DNA of 64,000 bases from Rhodobacter sp. (GTDB taxonomy: Bacteria; Pseudomonadota; Alphaproteobacteria; Rhodobacterales; Rhodobacteraceae), in NCBI GenBank assembly GCA_016704435.1, contig JADJAB010000004.1, forward strand, positions 293,439 through 357,438, in the 5' to 3' direction. The notes beneath the pieces were generated by a model that made no database searches, had not been told where the DNA came from, and worked only from the letters and a program-made list of their open reading frames with translations. A program made the translations under genes and the position numbers. Shown one piece after another: positions 16,578 through 26,311 of this stretch (position 1 is its first letter; every line of letters starts with the position of its first letter).

Positions 16578-17024
16578 ATGCGTTTGCGACCTGCCCGTGC
16601 CCGTCTTGCCCTGCTGCCCGCCGTTGCCCTGCTTCCTGCCCTCGCACTGCCAGCACTGGCCGGCCCCTGCGCCATCGACATCGCCGCCGTCGAGGCCCGC
16701 ATCGCGGCACTAGAGCCGCGCTATGGCGCGGTTCTGTCCGACATCGGCTGCGACATCAACGACATCCCCGCCCGGCAGATGATGTGCGACGCGGCGGATG
16801 CGCCTGGCGGCGGCGATCTGTGGCGGATGGGGCGACTGGATGACCTGGCCTGGGTTCACGCGGTGGAAAACGCCACCGGGCAGAAGGTGGACCTTGCCGC
16901 CCCGCCGCCGGACGATGTCTTCATCGCTGCCCGCGATGCCTGCTCGGACGCGGCCTGCCTGTGTTCGGTGCTGATCCGGCATACCAACGCCAGCCTTGGC
17001 GGCACCTCGCCCTATCCGCAATAG
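16578..17024 (+). CDS. Secreted Cys-rich hypothetical protein
   Basis: 148 residues, opening with an Arg-rich n-region and hydrophobic core (MRLRPARARLALLPAVALLP) and a likely cleavage after ALAG. The mature part has about seven Cys (GPCAIDI, DIGCDIND, MMCDAADA, DACSDAACLCSVL), pointing to disulfides in the periplasm. Ribosome site GGAAGG is 9 bases upstream. No family recognised. It is divergent from nuoA and convergent with the next gene. Confidence 0.75.
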   Translation: MRLRPARARLALLPAVALLPALALPALAGPCAIDIAAVEARIAALEPRYGAVLSDIGCDINDIPARQMMCDAADAPGGGDLWRMGRLDDLAWVHAVENATGQKVDLAAPPPDDVFIAARDACSDAACLCSVLIRHTNASLGGTSPYPQ

Positions 17025-17052
17025 CCCGGCCTATCCGGCTCGCCTGCGCGCC

Positions 17053-17801
17053 TCAGTCCCCGACCGGGTCGAAGGCATATGCCGCGCCGGCACGCAGGAG
17101 ATGGCCGATGGCGGGATAGGGCAGATGCGCCCCGGCCACCGCCAGCCCTTCCGCCACCACCCGTTCCAGGCGGCGCCGCCATGGGGTCGGCGTCGGCCAG
17201 CACCTCGGGCCGGGAGAACTGGATGCCCGGCAGATGCACCAGATCGCCCCAGATCAACAGCCGCCCGTCGATCAGAAAGGCCATATGCCCGGCCGACGAC
17301 CCCCGGCATCACCCCGTCGCCCTGCTCCAGCGGCAGCACATGGCTTGCCAGCAGGCCCATCCGCAGGTCGGCGCGGAACATCGCCAGCTCTTCGGTCGGC
17401 ACCAGAATCCGCCGCGCCTGCGGAAAGCTGCGCATTCCGTCGGCGCGCACCAGCCCGCCGATGTGATCGACATGGGTATGGGTCAGCGCGATCTGATCCA
17501 CCTCATCGGGGCTGACCCCGGCCTCGACCATCGCAAGGGTCAAACTGCCGGTCGTCTCGCGCCAGGCCGCGCCGGCACCCGCGTCAGAACCTCCCCGCCC
17601 GCGCACCAAGAAGGCATGGACCTCCAGCCGGATCTTGCCATCGACCAGCGTCCCGTTCATCGCGTCCTCGGGCAAGGGCGCGCCGTCCGGCCCACGGGCA
17701 CAATCGGCGTTCATCAGGGCAAAGCCATCCGACAGCGCGATCACCGTCAGGTCGCCCAGTTCCACCTCGGCAAAGCGCTGCCCCTTCCGAACAAGCCGCA
17801 T
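17053..17801 (-). pseudogene. Metallo-beta-lactamase-fold hydrolase, two apparent frameshifts
   Basis: MBL-fold metal-dependent hydrolase of about 249 residues. The zinc motif HTHVDHIGG lies at residues 107-115, and RPEVLADADPM and VVAEGLAVAGAHLPYPAIGH mark the later part. Reading shifts at a C5 run (17300-17304) and near 17176; taking out one base at each restores a single frame ending AYAFDPVGD. Two +1 errors account for the span length modulo three. It is the last gene of a minus-strand set MFS-DegT-MBL, 28 bases after DegT. Substrate unknown; probably intact in reality. Confidence 0.8.
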
Positions 17802-17829
17802 CCCTGATCCTTCCCCGCTAGCCTTGAAC

Positions 17830-19072
17830 CTATTGCACCTGAGGGGCGGCCACCACGTCCACCACCTCGGCCTGACCGATCCGCAAGGCCTCGGCCCGGA
17901 TGATCCGGGCGATCTGCGCCACGTCGTCGACCGAGAAGGTCAGCGGCAGCCGCATGTCGACCAGCCCGGCCAGTATCCGGTCCGTCGCCGGGCAGGATTG
18001 CGGCCCGGCATAGCGCCAATGCACATAGCGGCTGGTGAAGGCCACCGGATCGCCGGCGCCGAACCATTTCAACTCCACCCCCCGCGCCACGCAGGCGGCC
18101 AGAAACGCCACGATCCGCGGCTCTTCCCAGTCCGGCAGCAGGAACTGGAAGGATGAGCCCATGTAGGTCTCTTCCGAGGGCCGGCCGACCAGACGCAGGC
18201 CCGGAATGCCCTGCAACCCCCGCCTCCATGCCGCGATAGAGCGCTGCCCAGCGGTTGCGCCGGTCGTGCAAGAGTGCGATCTGCGGCCGCAGCACCGCCG
18301 CGCGCAGGTTGTCCATCCGGCCCGAGACATTGGGCACCTCAAGACGGATCCGCTCGAAGACCTCGGGCGCAGGTGCCGCGGGATGCTTGCCGTAAAGCAT
18401 GTAGGACCCCGACAGCAGCACCATCCGCGCCGCCAGATCCGGATCATCGGTGATGATCAGCCCGCCCTCGCCACTGTTCAGATGCTTGTAGGTCTGCGTC
18501 GAATAGCAGGCCACCGCGCCATGCCGGCCCGAGGCCACGCCGTGCCATTCCGCCCCCATGGTATGGGCGCAATCCTCGATGATGGTCAGGCCCAGACCGT
18601 CGCAAAGGCGGACCAGAGCGTCCATGTCGCAGACATGCCCGCGCATGTGCGACAACAGCAAAAGCCGCGCGCCGGTGTCGCGTGCCTTGGCGGCCAGATC
18701 GGCAAAGTCGATCACCAGACCTTCGGTGATCTCGACGAAAACCGGTTTGCCGCCCGCCGCCGCGATCGCCCCCGGCACCGGCGCCAGGGTGAAGGCATTG
18801 GTCAGCACCGGCTCTCCGGCCGCCATCCGGCAGGCGCGCAGGGCGCAGCCCATCGCATAGCCGCCCGAGGCGACGGCCAGACAGTAACGCGCCCCGGTGA
18901 AGGCGGCGAACTCCTGCTCCAGCGCCGCGGCCTCGCCGGTCTCGCCCGGCGCGGTGTTGTAGCGGTGCAGCCGACCGTGGCGCATCACCTCCAGTGCCGC
19001 CGCGATGCCCGCCTCGGGGATCGGCTCTTGCTGGGTAAAACTGCCCCCGAACCTTTCGCCAGATCGCTCCAT
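17830..19072 (-). CDS. DegT/DnrJ/EryC1/StrS-type PLP aminotransferase (one frameshift)
   Basis: About 414 residues. PLP enzyme that transaminates keto-sugars or related substrates. The PLP lysine region CYSTQTYKHLNSGEGGLII and the DCAHTMGAEWHG segment are clear; the N-terminus MERSGERFGGSFTQQEPIPE precedes HRYNTAPGETGEAAALEQEF. The frame changes at a C5 run (18215-18219), after which GIPGLRLVGRPSEETYMGSS continues to the end. The start overlaps the MFS stop (TGATG), so the two are coupled. No nucleotide-sugar cluster lies nearby, so the substrate is open. Confidence 0.85.
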
Positions 19073-20334
19073 CAGCCCTTCTCCCGCCGCGCCAGAACCA
19101 TGTACAGCCCGGTCGTCACCGCCATGCAGCCCGCCGAGACCCAATAGGCCACGTCGGGCGATTGCCACTCCCGCCCCGGCGCCATGAAATGCGCGAAGAT
19201 CAAGGCAAAGAACACCGTGCCCAGCAGCATCGCCAGGTTGGTGATCGCCGAGATGCCGCCCTGCAACTCGCCTTGCGCGTTCTCCGGCACCTTCTTGGTC
19301 AGCATCGAGGTCATCAGCGGATGCGCGAACCCCTCGGGCCCGTGCAGCAGCATCAGTCCCATCACCATCGCCAGCCCCGTCGCCTCGCCATAGCCCGCCA
19401 CGGCCAGAGTGGAGCAGATCAGCCCGAACAGCGCCGTGCGGTATTCGCCGAACCGCGCCACCGCCGGACCGGTCAGCGTGGCCTGGAAGAGCCCCGTGAC
19501 CAGCCCGAACATCGCCAGCGTCAGGCCGACCATCCCCTCGCTCCAGCCAAATTTGGCAATGCCCCAGAAGGTCCAGACCGCGACATAGACCGAGGTGGAA
19601 AAGAAGAAGAGCCCCATCACCAGGCACAAGGGCAACACGCCCGGATAACTGCGGAACACCGTAAAGGCGCCAAGCGGGTTCGCCCGCCGCCAGTCGAAGG
19701 CGCGGCGCTTGGCCGGCGCCAGCGTCTCGGGCAGCACGAACCAGCCGTAGACGAAGTTCACCAGCGAGATCACCGCCGCCGCCCAGAACGGCACCCTTGG
19801 TCCCAGTTCCCCCAAGAGCCCGCCGATCGCCGGACCGATCACGAAGCCGACGCCGAAGGCCGCGCCCAGCATGCCGTAGGCCTTTGCCCGCGCCTCGGGG
19901 GCGGTGGCATCGGCGATGAAGGCCGATGCGATGATCCAGCTGGGCCCGCAGACCCCTGCCAGCACCCGGCCGACGAACAGCCAGAACAACGTCGGCGCCA
20001 GGGCCGAGAAGATGAAATCCAGCCCCAGCCCGAAGATCGCCAGCAGCAGCAGCGGCCGCCGTCCGAAGCGGTCCGACAGGTTGCCCATCAAGGGCGCAAA
20101 GGCGAATTGCGCCAGGCTGAAGGCGGCGAACATCCAGCCGCCGATCACCGCCGCCTGGTCGATGCCGACATGCCCGACCTCGCGGATCAGCGCCGGCAGG
20201 ACCGGCATGATCAGCCCGAAGCCCACCATGTCCAGAAACACCGTGATCAGCACGAAGCCGACCGCGTGGCGCGACACCGGGACAGGGGCGCCAGAAGGAT
20301 CGGGCGCCGGAAAGGGGACGACGGTTGCGGTCAT
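19072..20334 (-). CDS. MFS transporter, Tet/TCR-like
   Basis: 420 residues with twelve predicted helices. The MFS motif A between helices 2 and 3 (GNLSDRFGRRPLLLL) and DMVGFGLIMPVLPALI in helix 1 match the TetA-type drug/proton antiporter family. The second half has LFFFSTSVYVAVWTFWGIAK. First gene of the MFS-DegT-MBL set. Annotating it as tetracycline resistance would be overreach: many TCR-like chromosomal proteins export other compounds, and no TetR-type gene is next to it. Confidence 0.88.
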   Translation of the reverse strand: MTATVVPFPAPDPSGAPVPVSRHAVGFVLITVFLDMVGFGLIMPVLPALIREVGHVGIDQAAVIGGWMFAAFSLAQFAFAPLMGNLSDRFGRRPLLLLAIFGLGLDFIFSALAPTLFWLFVGRVLAGVCGPSWIIASAFIADATAPEARAKAYGMLGAAFGVGFVIGPAIGGLLGELGPRVPFWAAAVISLVNFVYGWFVLPETLAPAKRRAFDWRRANPLGAFTVFRSYPGVLPLCLVMGLFFFSTSVYVAVWTFWGIAKFGWSEGMVGLTLAMFGLVTGLFQATLTGPAVARFGEYRTALFGLICSTLAVAGYGEATGLAMVMGLMLLHGPEGFAHPLMTSMLTKKVPENAQGELQGGISAITNLAMLLGTVFFALIFAHFMAPGREWQSPDVAYWVSAGCMAVTTGLYMVLARREKG

Positions 20335-20478
20335 GGATGGTTCCTATTCCCGGCCGTTGCCCCTGTCAAACGGGACCACAAGACCGCGGATGACGGGATT
20401 TGTCACTGGTCTGGCGGGCGCCGCGATGACACCTTCCAGATCAAGCGAAACATGCTGATCTGCCTGAGGAAAACCGAA

Positions 20479-20643
20479 ATGCCGAAACTCGCCCTTGCCG
20501 CCCTTGCGCTGTCTCTCGTGCTTGGCTTCGGCCTTCCGGTCGCCTCCCCCGAGGCAGAGCCGGGCCAGCTTCACAGCCTTGCCGCACCGCAGCCGGTGAT
20601 CCCGCATGGCGAGCAGGCGACGCCGGTGCCGCGCCCGATCTGA
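20479..20643 (+). CDS. Small secreted peptide, hypothetical
   Basis: 54 residues: signal-like MPKLALAALALSLVLGFGLP, then a short Pro-rich tail (QPVIPHGEQATPVPRPI). TGAGGA lies 8 bases before the ATG and favours this start over an upstream in-frame ATG. It is 42 bases before a larger secreted-protein gene on the same strand, so they may be co-transcribed. No family recognised. Confidence 0.55.
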   Translation: MPKLALAALALSLVLGFGLPVASPEAEPGQLHSLAAPQPVIPHGEQATPVPRPI

Positions 20644-20685
20644 CCTCGCTGTTCCCTTTCTCCGGTGACCACAAGGACCCAAGAG

Positions 20686-21036
20686 ATGCGCTTTCTTCCC
20701 CTCGCCGCCGCCGCCTTCGCCCTGACCCTGGGGGCCGGCACCGCCGCCAAGGCCGATCTGGTGATCCAGGGCCGCGCCGCGCAGGCGCTGCACTGCTCGG
20801 CCATGCTGTTCATGGTCTCGGACGAGCTTTACCAGGCCGGCTACATCAGCCGCGGCGACCGCAACTGGGCGCAGGGGGCGGCGGTGTCGATGCTGGCCTA
20901 TGTGCCCGGCACCGAAAGCCAGAAGGTGCAGGCGATGGGCCAGCGCTTCGACAAGCTGATGCGCTCACGCACGCTGGACGGGCTGATGAAGGAATACAAC
21001 GATACCGCCAAATGGTGCCGCAAGAACTTTCTCTGA
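20686..21036 (+). CDS. Secreted protein, first of a tandem paralogous pair
   Basis: 116 residues with signal MRFLPLAAAAFALTLGAGTA and mature start near KADLVIQ. It shares LVIxGRAAQALHC, PGTExQKxQAM, RTLDxLxxE and a C-terminal WCxKxF with the protein at 21181. Two Cys, ALHCSAM and KWCRKNF, are conserved in both and could form a disulfide. AAGGA lies about 8 bases before the start. No domain known to me; periplasmic and helical by appearance. Confidence 0.8.
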   Translation: MRFLPLAAAAFALTLGAGTAAKADLVIQGRAAQALHCSAMLFMVSDELYQAGYISRGDRNWAQGAAVSMLAYVPGTESQKVQAMGQRFDKLMRSRTLDGLMKEYNDTAKWCRKNFL

Positions 21037-21105
21037 CCTGGGGTGCAAGGGGTCCGCGCGGTGGTTCCTCCCCGCCGTGCGCGCCCTGTCGCGATCCTCG
21101 GCCTG

Positions 21106-21132
21106 CGCCCCCGCAAGACGCTTGCGGGGGCG
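21106..21132 (+). terminator. Strong hairpin between the paralogous pair
   Basis: Perfect 12-base inverted repeat CGCCCCCGCAAG / CTTGCGGGGGCG with a 3-base loop, followed by the T-rich ttcgattt. It fits a Rho-independent terminator after the first paralogue, so the second may have its own promoter in the 48 bases that follow. Confidence 0.75.
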
Positions 21133-21180
21133 TTCGATTTCTGCATCATCGGTGCGGTCACCGGTTGAAAAGGTATTTCG

Positions 21181-21543
21181 ATGAACCGCTTGCGCATGAT
21201 CCCCGGCCTGGCCATCGTCGCCGCGCTCACCCTGCCCGCCGCCCTGCCCGCCCAGGCCGAAAGGCTGGTCATCGAGGGCCGCGCCGCCCAGGCGCTGCAT
21301 TGCGCCACCATGATGGCCATCGTCGGCGGTGTCGTGCATGAGGCCGGATTGATGTCGGACAGCGATTTCGAGCTGATGGCCTTCGGTGCCGTGCGGATGA
21401 TGGAGCATGTGCCGGGAACCGAGGCGCAGAAGATGCAGGCGATGCGGCAGCGCGGCAAGAAGATCCTTGAGACGCGCACGCTGGACCAGCTGGCCGACGA
21501 ATTCGATTCCACCTTCGACTGGTGCATGAAGAAATTCTTCTGA
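21181..21543 (+). CDS. Secreted protein, second of a tandem paralogous pair
   Basis: 120 residues; signal MNRLRMIPGLAIVAALTLPA, cleavage near AQA/ERL. Conserved with 20686-21036: LVIEGRAAQALHCATMMAI, HVPGTEAQKMQAMRQRGKKI, ETRTLDQLADEF and FDWCMKKFF. The two conserved Cys are kept, while the rest has diverged, so the duplication is not recent. It ends 7 bases before the convergent gph stop. Confidence 0.8.
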   Translation: MNRLRMIPGLAIVAALTLPAALPAQAERLVIEGRAAQALHCATMMAIVGGVVHEAGLMSDSDFELMAFGAVRMMEHVPGTEAQKMQAMRQRGKKILETRTLDQLADEFDSTFDWCMKKFF

Positions 21544-21550
21544 CCGGCCC

Positions 21551-22219
21551 TTACCCCAGCAGCCGCGCCACCAGATCCGGCAAGTCCTCGAACCGGTCCA
21601 GCAACGCCTCGGGCGCGAGCCGCGCGACACCCGCGCCTTCGGGGCCAAAGGTCACCAGCGCCACCGGCACCCCCGCCGCAAGGCCGGTCTTGCGGTCGGT
21701 CTCGGTATCGCCCAGCAGCATCGACCGTGCCGCCCCGCCGCTGCGCTGCACCGCCAGCCGGTAGGGCGCCGGGTCGGGTTTGCGGACCGGCAGCGTATCG
21801 GCCCCGACCAGCGCACCGAAGAGGTCGCGCACGCCAAGGGTTTTCATCAGCGTCTCTGCCAGCCCCTCCGGCTTGTTGGTGCAGATCGCCACCGCATGGC
21901 CCTGCTGCCGCAGCGTCTCAACCGCCTCGACCGCACCCGGATACATCTGCGTGTGCACCGCGATCGCCCCCGCATAGGCCTCCAGCAGGCGCGGATACCA
22001 GCGGTCCACCTCTGCCTCATCGCCGCGCCCCAGCCGCTGGAACCCCAGCCGCAGCATGGCGCGGCCGCCATGAAACGCCGTCAAGGCATCGGCGCGGGTC
22101 AACAGATCGCCCGCACCCATCGCCCGGAAACAGGCGTTGGCCGAGGCCAGAAGATCGTCCGACGTATCGGCCAGCGTGCCGTCCAGATCGAACACCACGC
22201 AGGTTTGCCCCTGCAACAT
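21551..22219 (-). CDS. gph: Phosphoglycolate phosphatase, HAD superfamily
   Basis: 222 residues from MLQGQTCVVFDLDGTLADTS; the aspartate nucleophile lies in DLDGT, motif II in AICTNKPEGL and the C-terminal LLGDTETDRKTGLAAGVP provides the last acidic motif. Hydrolyses 2-phosphoglycolate (from DNA repair or photorespiration) in the cytoplasm. Longer in-frame starts reach into the upstream gene region and are rejected. Divergent from glmU, with 85 bases between. Other HAD phosphatase substrates remain possible. Confidence 0.9.
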   Translation of the reverse strand: MLQGQTCVVFDLDGTLADTSDDLLASANACFRAMGAGDLLTRADALTAFHGGRAMLRLGFQRLGRGDEAEVDRWYPRLLEAYAGAIAVHTQMYPGAVEAVETLRQQGHAVAICTNKPEGLAETLMKTLGVRDLFGALVGADTLPVRKPDPAPYRLAVQRSGGAARSMLLGDTETDRKTGLAAGVPVALVTFGPEGAGVARLAPEALLDRFEDLPDLVARLLG

Positions 22220-22304
22220 CGTGCAACCTCCTGTGAAACAGCAGCCCCTTGGCGACGGCGCCTTGCCCGCGTAGAACGGCGCAAAAGGAAAAGAAAGGGG
22301 CAGA

Positions 22305-23655
22305 ATGCAGGTCTCGCTGATCATCCTGGCCGCAGGGCAAGGCACGCGGATGAATTCCGACCTGCCAAAGGTGCTGCACAAGCTGGCCGCCGCCCCGCTT
22401 CTGCACCACGCCATGGCCGCCGGCCGCGCGCTGGAGCCCGAGCGCGTGGTCGTCGTCGTCGGCCATGGCGCCGAAGCGGTGACACGCGCCGCCCAGGCCT
22501 ATGACGAAGGGGCGCTGGTGGTGGTGCAGGCCGAACAGCTCGGCACCGGCCACGCCGTTGCACAGGCCGCACCCCTTCTGGCTGATGCCACGGGAGAGGC
22601 GATCGTCCTTTACGGCGACACCCCCCTTCATCCGTCCCGAGACGCTGCAAGCCATGCTGGATGCCCGCGAAAAGCATGCCGTCGTCGTGCTGGGCTTCCA
22701 CACTGGCGAGCCGGGCCGCTACGGCCGCCTGCTGACCAGCGGCGACGCGCTGCTGGCGATTCGCGAATACCCCGATGCCTCGGATCAGGAACGCGCCGTA
22801 ACGCTTTGCAATTCAGGCGTTATCTGTGCCAGCACCAGGATGCTCGCGGAACTGGTCGGCCAGATCGGCAATGCCAATGCCAGCGGCGAATACTACCTGA
22901 CCGACATCGTCGAACTGGCCCGCGCCGCAGGCCATTCGGCGGGCGTGGTGATCTGCGACGAGGCAGAGACCCTTGGCATCAATACCCGCGCGCAACTGGC
23001 TGATGCCGAAGCCGAATTCCAGAAGCGATCCCGCGCCGGGGCGCTTGAGGACGGCGTCACCCTGACCGCACCGGAAACCGTATTCTTCGCGCTGGATACC
23101 TTCATCGGCCGCGATGCCATCATCGGCCCCAACGTCATCTTCGGCCCTGGCGTCACCATCGAATCCGGCGCCGAGATCAAGGGTTTCTGCCACCTCGAAG
23201 GCTGCCACGTGTCGCGCGGTGCCGATGTCGGCCCCTTCGCCCGCCTGCGCCCCGGCGCGGAACTGGCCGAGGACGTCCATGTCGGCAATTTCGTGGAAAT
23301 CAAGAACGCCATCCTCGACGAAGGCGTCAAGGTCGGCCATCTGACCTACATCGGCGACGCCGACGTGGGCGAGTTCACCAACATCGGCGCCGGCACCGTC
23401 ACCTGCAACTACGATGGCGTGATGAAGCACCGCACCCGCATCGGCAAACGCGCCTTCATCGGGTCCGACACCATGCTGGTCGCCCCGGTCACCATCGGCG
23501 ACGGGGCGCTGACCGCCTCGGGCTCGGTCATCACCGAAGACGTGCCGGCCGAGGCCCTCGCCGTCGCCCGCGCCAAGCAGGTCAACAAACCCGGGCTGGC
23601 GACGCGGCTCATGGACAGGCTCAAGGCCATCAAGGCCGCAAGAACAAAGGGATGA
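22305..23655 (+). CDS. glmU: Bifunctional UDP-GlcNAc pyrophosphorylase / GlcN-1-P acetyltransferase (one frameshift)
   Basis: Makes UDP-N-acetylglucosamine for peptidoglycan and lipopolysaccharide. About 449 residues. The N-terminal nucleotidyltransferase has LAAGQGTRMNSDLPKVLHKL, and the C-terminal left-handed beta-helix has GAEIKGFCHLEGCHVSRGA, NIGAGTVTCNYDGVMKHRT and IGSDTMLVAPVTIGDGAL. The frame breaks at a C6 run (22621-22626); five Cs give YGDTPFIRPETLQAML. Span length modulo three fits one inserted base. As the gene is essential, sequence error is assumed. Followed by glmS after 4 bases. Confidence 0.95.
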
Positions 23656-23659
23656 ACCC

Positions 23660-25485
23660 ATGTGCGGAATCGTCGGCGTGCTGGGCAGCCATGAAGTGGC
23701 GCCCCTCTGCTGGTCGAGGCGCTGCGGCGGCTGGAATATCGCGGCTATGACAGCGCCGGCATCGCCACCGTGAACAACGGCAAGCTGGACCGCCGCCGCG
23801 CGGTGGGCAAGCTGGTGAACCTGTCGGACCTTCTGGTGCATGAACCGCTGGCCGGCAAGTCCGGCATCGGCCACACCCGCTGGGCCACCCATGGCGCGGC
23901 CACCGTCACCAATGCCCACCCCCACCGCGCGGGCGGCGTGGCCGTGGTGCACAACGGCATCATCGAGAACTTCCGCGAGTTGCGCGCCGATCTGGCCGCC
24001 TCCGGCTACGCCCCGGAGACGGAAACCGATACCGAAACCGTCGTCCTGCTGACCCGCCGCGCGATGGACGCAGGCCTTTCGCCCACCGAAGCCGCACGTG
24101 ACACCCTCAACCGCCTCGAAGGCGCCTTTGCCTTGTGTTTCCTGTTCGACGGCGAGGATGACCTGATGATCGCCGCCCGCAAGGGCAGCCCCTTGGCCGT
24201 CGGGCATGGCAATGGCGAGATGTATGTCGGCTCCGACGCCATCGCCCTGGCCCCGATGACCGACCGGATCACCTATCTTGAGGAAGGCGACTGGGCGGTG
24301 ATCACACGGGCCGGCGCGGAGATATTCGATGCCCGGGGCCGCCGCGCCAACCGGGCCGAGACCCGGATCCAGGTCGATCAGGCGCGGATCGAAAAGGCCG
24401 GCTACAAGCATTTCATGGCCAAGGAAATCGCCGAGCAGCCGGTGGTGATCGCCGATGCGCTGCGTCATTACACGGACGGCGGGGTGAACCCCGCCCTACG
24501 CCTGCCCGAAGGGCTGTCCTTCAAAGGCATCGACCGGGTGACGCTGGTCGCCTGCGGCACCGCCAGCTATGCCTGCCATGTCGCGAAATACTGGTTCGAG
24601 CAGATCGCCGGCCTGCCCGCCGACATCGACATCGCCTCCGAGTTCCGCTACCGCGATCCGGTGCTGTCGCCCACCTCGATGGCCATCTTCGTCAGCCAGT
24701 CGGGCGAGACCGCCGACACCCTGGCCGCCCTGCGCCATGTCAGGGAAAAGGTCGCCCAGGTCGTCTCGGTGGTGAACGTCCCCACCTCCTCCATCGCCCG
24801 CGAAAGCGACCTTGCCCTGCCGATCCTGGCGGGGGTCGAGGTCGGCGTCGCCTCGACCAAGGCCTTCACCTGCCAACTGACCGTGCTGGCGCTGATGGCG
24901 CTGAAGGCCGCACAGGACCGCGGCGTGCTGGACGCGAAAGCCGTGACCGCCCATTTGCAGAACCTCGGCACCCTGCCCGGCATCCTGAACGCGGCCCTTG
25001 CCCTGTCGGACCCGATCGCGCGCATCGCCGAACAGCTGGCCAAGGCGCAGGATATCCTTTTCCTCGGCCGCGGCGCGATGTTCCCGCTGGCGCTGGAAGG
25101 CGCGCTGAAGCTGAAGGAAATCAGCTATATCCACGCCGAGGGCTATGCTTCGGGCGAGTTGAAGCACGGCCCGATCGCGCTGATCGACGCCGCAGTGCCG
25201 GTGATCGTGCTGGCACCGAAGGATCAGCTCTTCGACAAGACCGTGTCGAACATGCAAGAGGTGATGGCGCGGCATGACAAGGTGCTTTTGCTTTCGGACG
25301 CCGCCGGGGTGGAAGCCGCTGGCACCGGCACCTGGAAGACCCTGACCCTGCCGCAGGTGGCCGAGCCGTGGTCGCCGATCCTCTATGCCATCCCCGCGCA
25401 ATTGCTGGCCTATCACACCGCCATCGCCAAGGGCACCGACGTGGACCAGCCGCGCAACCTGGCGAAATCGGTGACCGTCGAATGA
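23660..25485 (+). CDS. glmS: Glutamine-fructose-6-phosphate aminotransferase (one frameshift)
   Basis: Makes glucosamine-6-phosphate, the substrate feeding GlmU's pathway. About 608 residues. The catalytic Cys is in MCGIVGVLG, followed by HEVAP; then near 23703-23713 the frame changes (two extra or one missing base) before VEALRRLEYRGYDSAGIATV. HTRWATHGAATVTNAHPH, the two SIS domains (CGTASYACH, VSQSGETADTLAAL, GRGAMFPLALEGALKLKE) and the C-terminal PRNLAKSVTVE are intact. The start immediately follows glmU. Assumed functional. Confidence 0.95.
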
Positions 25486-26177
25486 CCGCCATCACCCTTG
25501 CCGAAGCGCTGGCCGCACTGGAGGCCGAGGCCGACCCCGCGCGCGCCGCGGGCGAGGCCGCCTATCTGAAGACCACCCGCCGGGTGCTGGGCCTTCGGGT
25601 GCCGCGCATCACCGAACTGGCCACCGGCTGGCGCGACGGGCTGACGGTAGAGGCGCGCGTGGCGCTGGCCGACGGGCTGTGGCAATCCGACATCCACGAC
25701 GCCCGCGTCGCGGCGGCCAAGCTCCTGACCCAGGCGCGGCTGCGGCCCGATCAGGCGGCATGGGCGCTGATCGCCTCCTGGGTGCCGCAGTTCGACGGCT
25801 GGGCCCTGGCCGACCATGCCTGCGACGCCGGCAACCGCCGCCTTCTGGCCGATCCGTCGCGCATCGAGACGGTCGCCGGCTGGGCCACCTCGGACCACAT
25901 GTGGAGCCGCCGCGCCGCGCTGGTGATCACGCTGCCATGGGCGAGGATGAACAACCTGAAACCGCTAGATGCCGAGATCCGCGAAACCGTGCTGGGCTGG
26001 GCCGCCGACTATGTGCCCGACCGCGACTGGTTCATCCAGAAAGCCGTCGCATGGTGGCTTCGCGATCTTTCCAAGCACGACGCCGCCCGCGTTCGCCGGT
26101 TCCTGAACGAGCATGGCGCGGCTATGAAGGGTTTTGCGCGGAAGGAAGCCGGCAAATATCTCTCGCCCGAGGCCTGA
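25482..26177 (+). CDS. DNA alkylation repair protein, AlkD-like HEAT-repeat family
   Basis: 231 residues from MTAITLAEALAALEAEADP, the ATG overlapping the glmS stop (ATGA). It is helical with HEAT-like repeats: LRVPRITELATGWRDGL, WQSDIHDARVAAAKLL, WALADHACDAGN, WATSDHMWSRRAALVITLPW and DRDWFIQKAVAWWLRDLSKH. The Trp/Asp-rich pattern matches the AlkC/AlkD glycosylase family, which removes 3-methyl- and 7-methylpurines. It ends AGKYLSPEA. The coupling with glmS looks incidental. Confidence 0.85.
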   Translation: MTAITLAEALAALEAEADPARAAGEAAYLKTTRRVLGLRVPRITELATGWRDGLTVEARVALADGLWQSDIHDARVAAAKLLTQARLRPDQAAWALIASWVPQFDGWALADHACDAGNRRLLADPSRIETVAGWATSDHMWSRRAALVITLPWARMNNLKPLDAEIRETVLGWAADYVPDRDWFIQKAVAWWLRDLSKHDAARVRRFLNEHGAAMKGFARKEAGKYLSPEA

Positions 26178-26198
26178 GCGCCTGCGGAAAGTGCGGCC

Positions 26199-26281
26199 GC
26201 TCCGCGGGGAGTATTTCGAAAAGAGCAAACCCCGGAGCAGCGCTGAACGGATTGCTCTTTTACAAATACTCCCCGCGGAGC
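26199..26281. terminator. Long imperfect hairpin between convergent genes, intergenic repeat
   Basis: gctccgcggggagtattt pairs with aaatactccccgcggagc (18 bases), and inside it aaaagagcaa pairs with ttgctctttt (10 bases), separated only by cg/ac and a 23-base loop. The almost symmetrical structure lies between the convergent alkD-like and lipoprotein genes and can end transcription from both sides. Its AAATACTCC core also occurs in the repeats at 36891 and 42111. Confidence 0.75.
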
Positions 26282-26311
26282 GTCCCGGCCAGCAGACTGC
26301 GCGGCGCCGGA

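Noticed and set aside
19072..20334. Tetracycline resistance gene tetA
   Set aside because: Only general MFS/TCR similarity; chromosomal context with DegT and no tetR.
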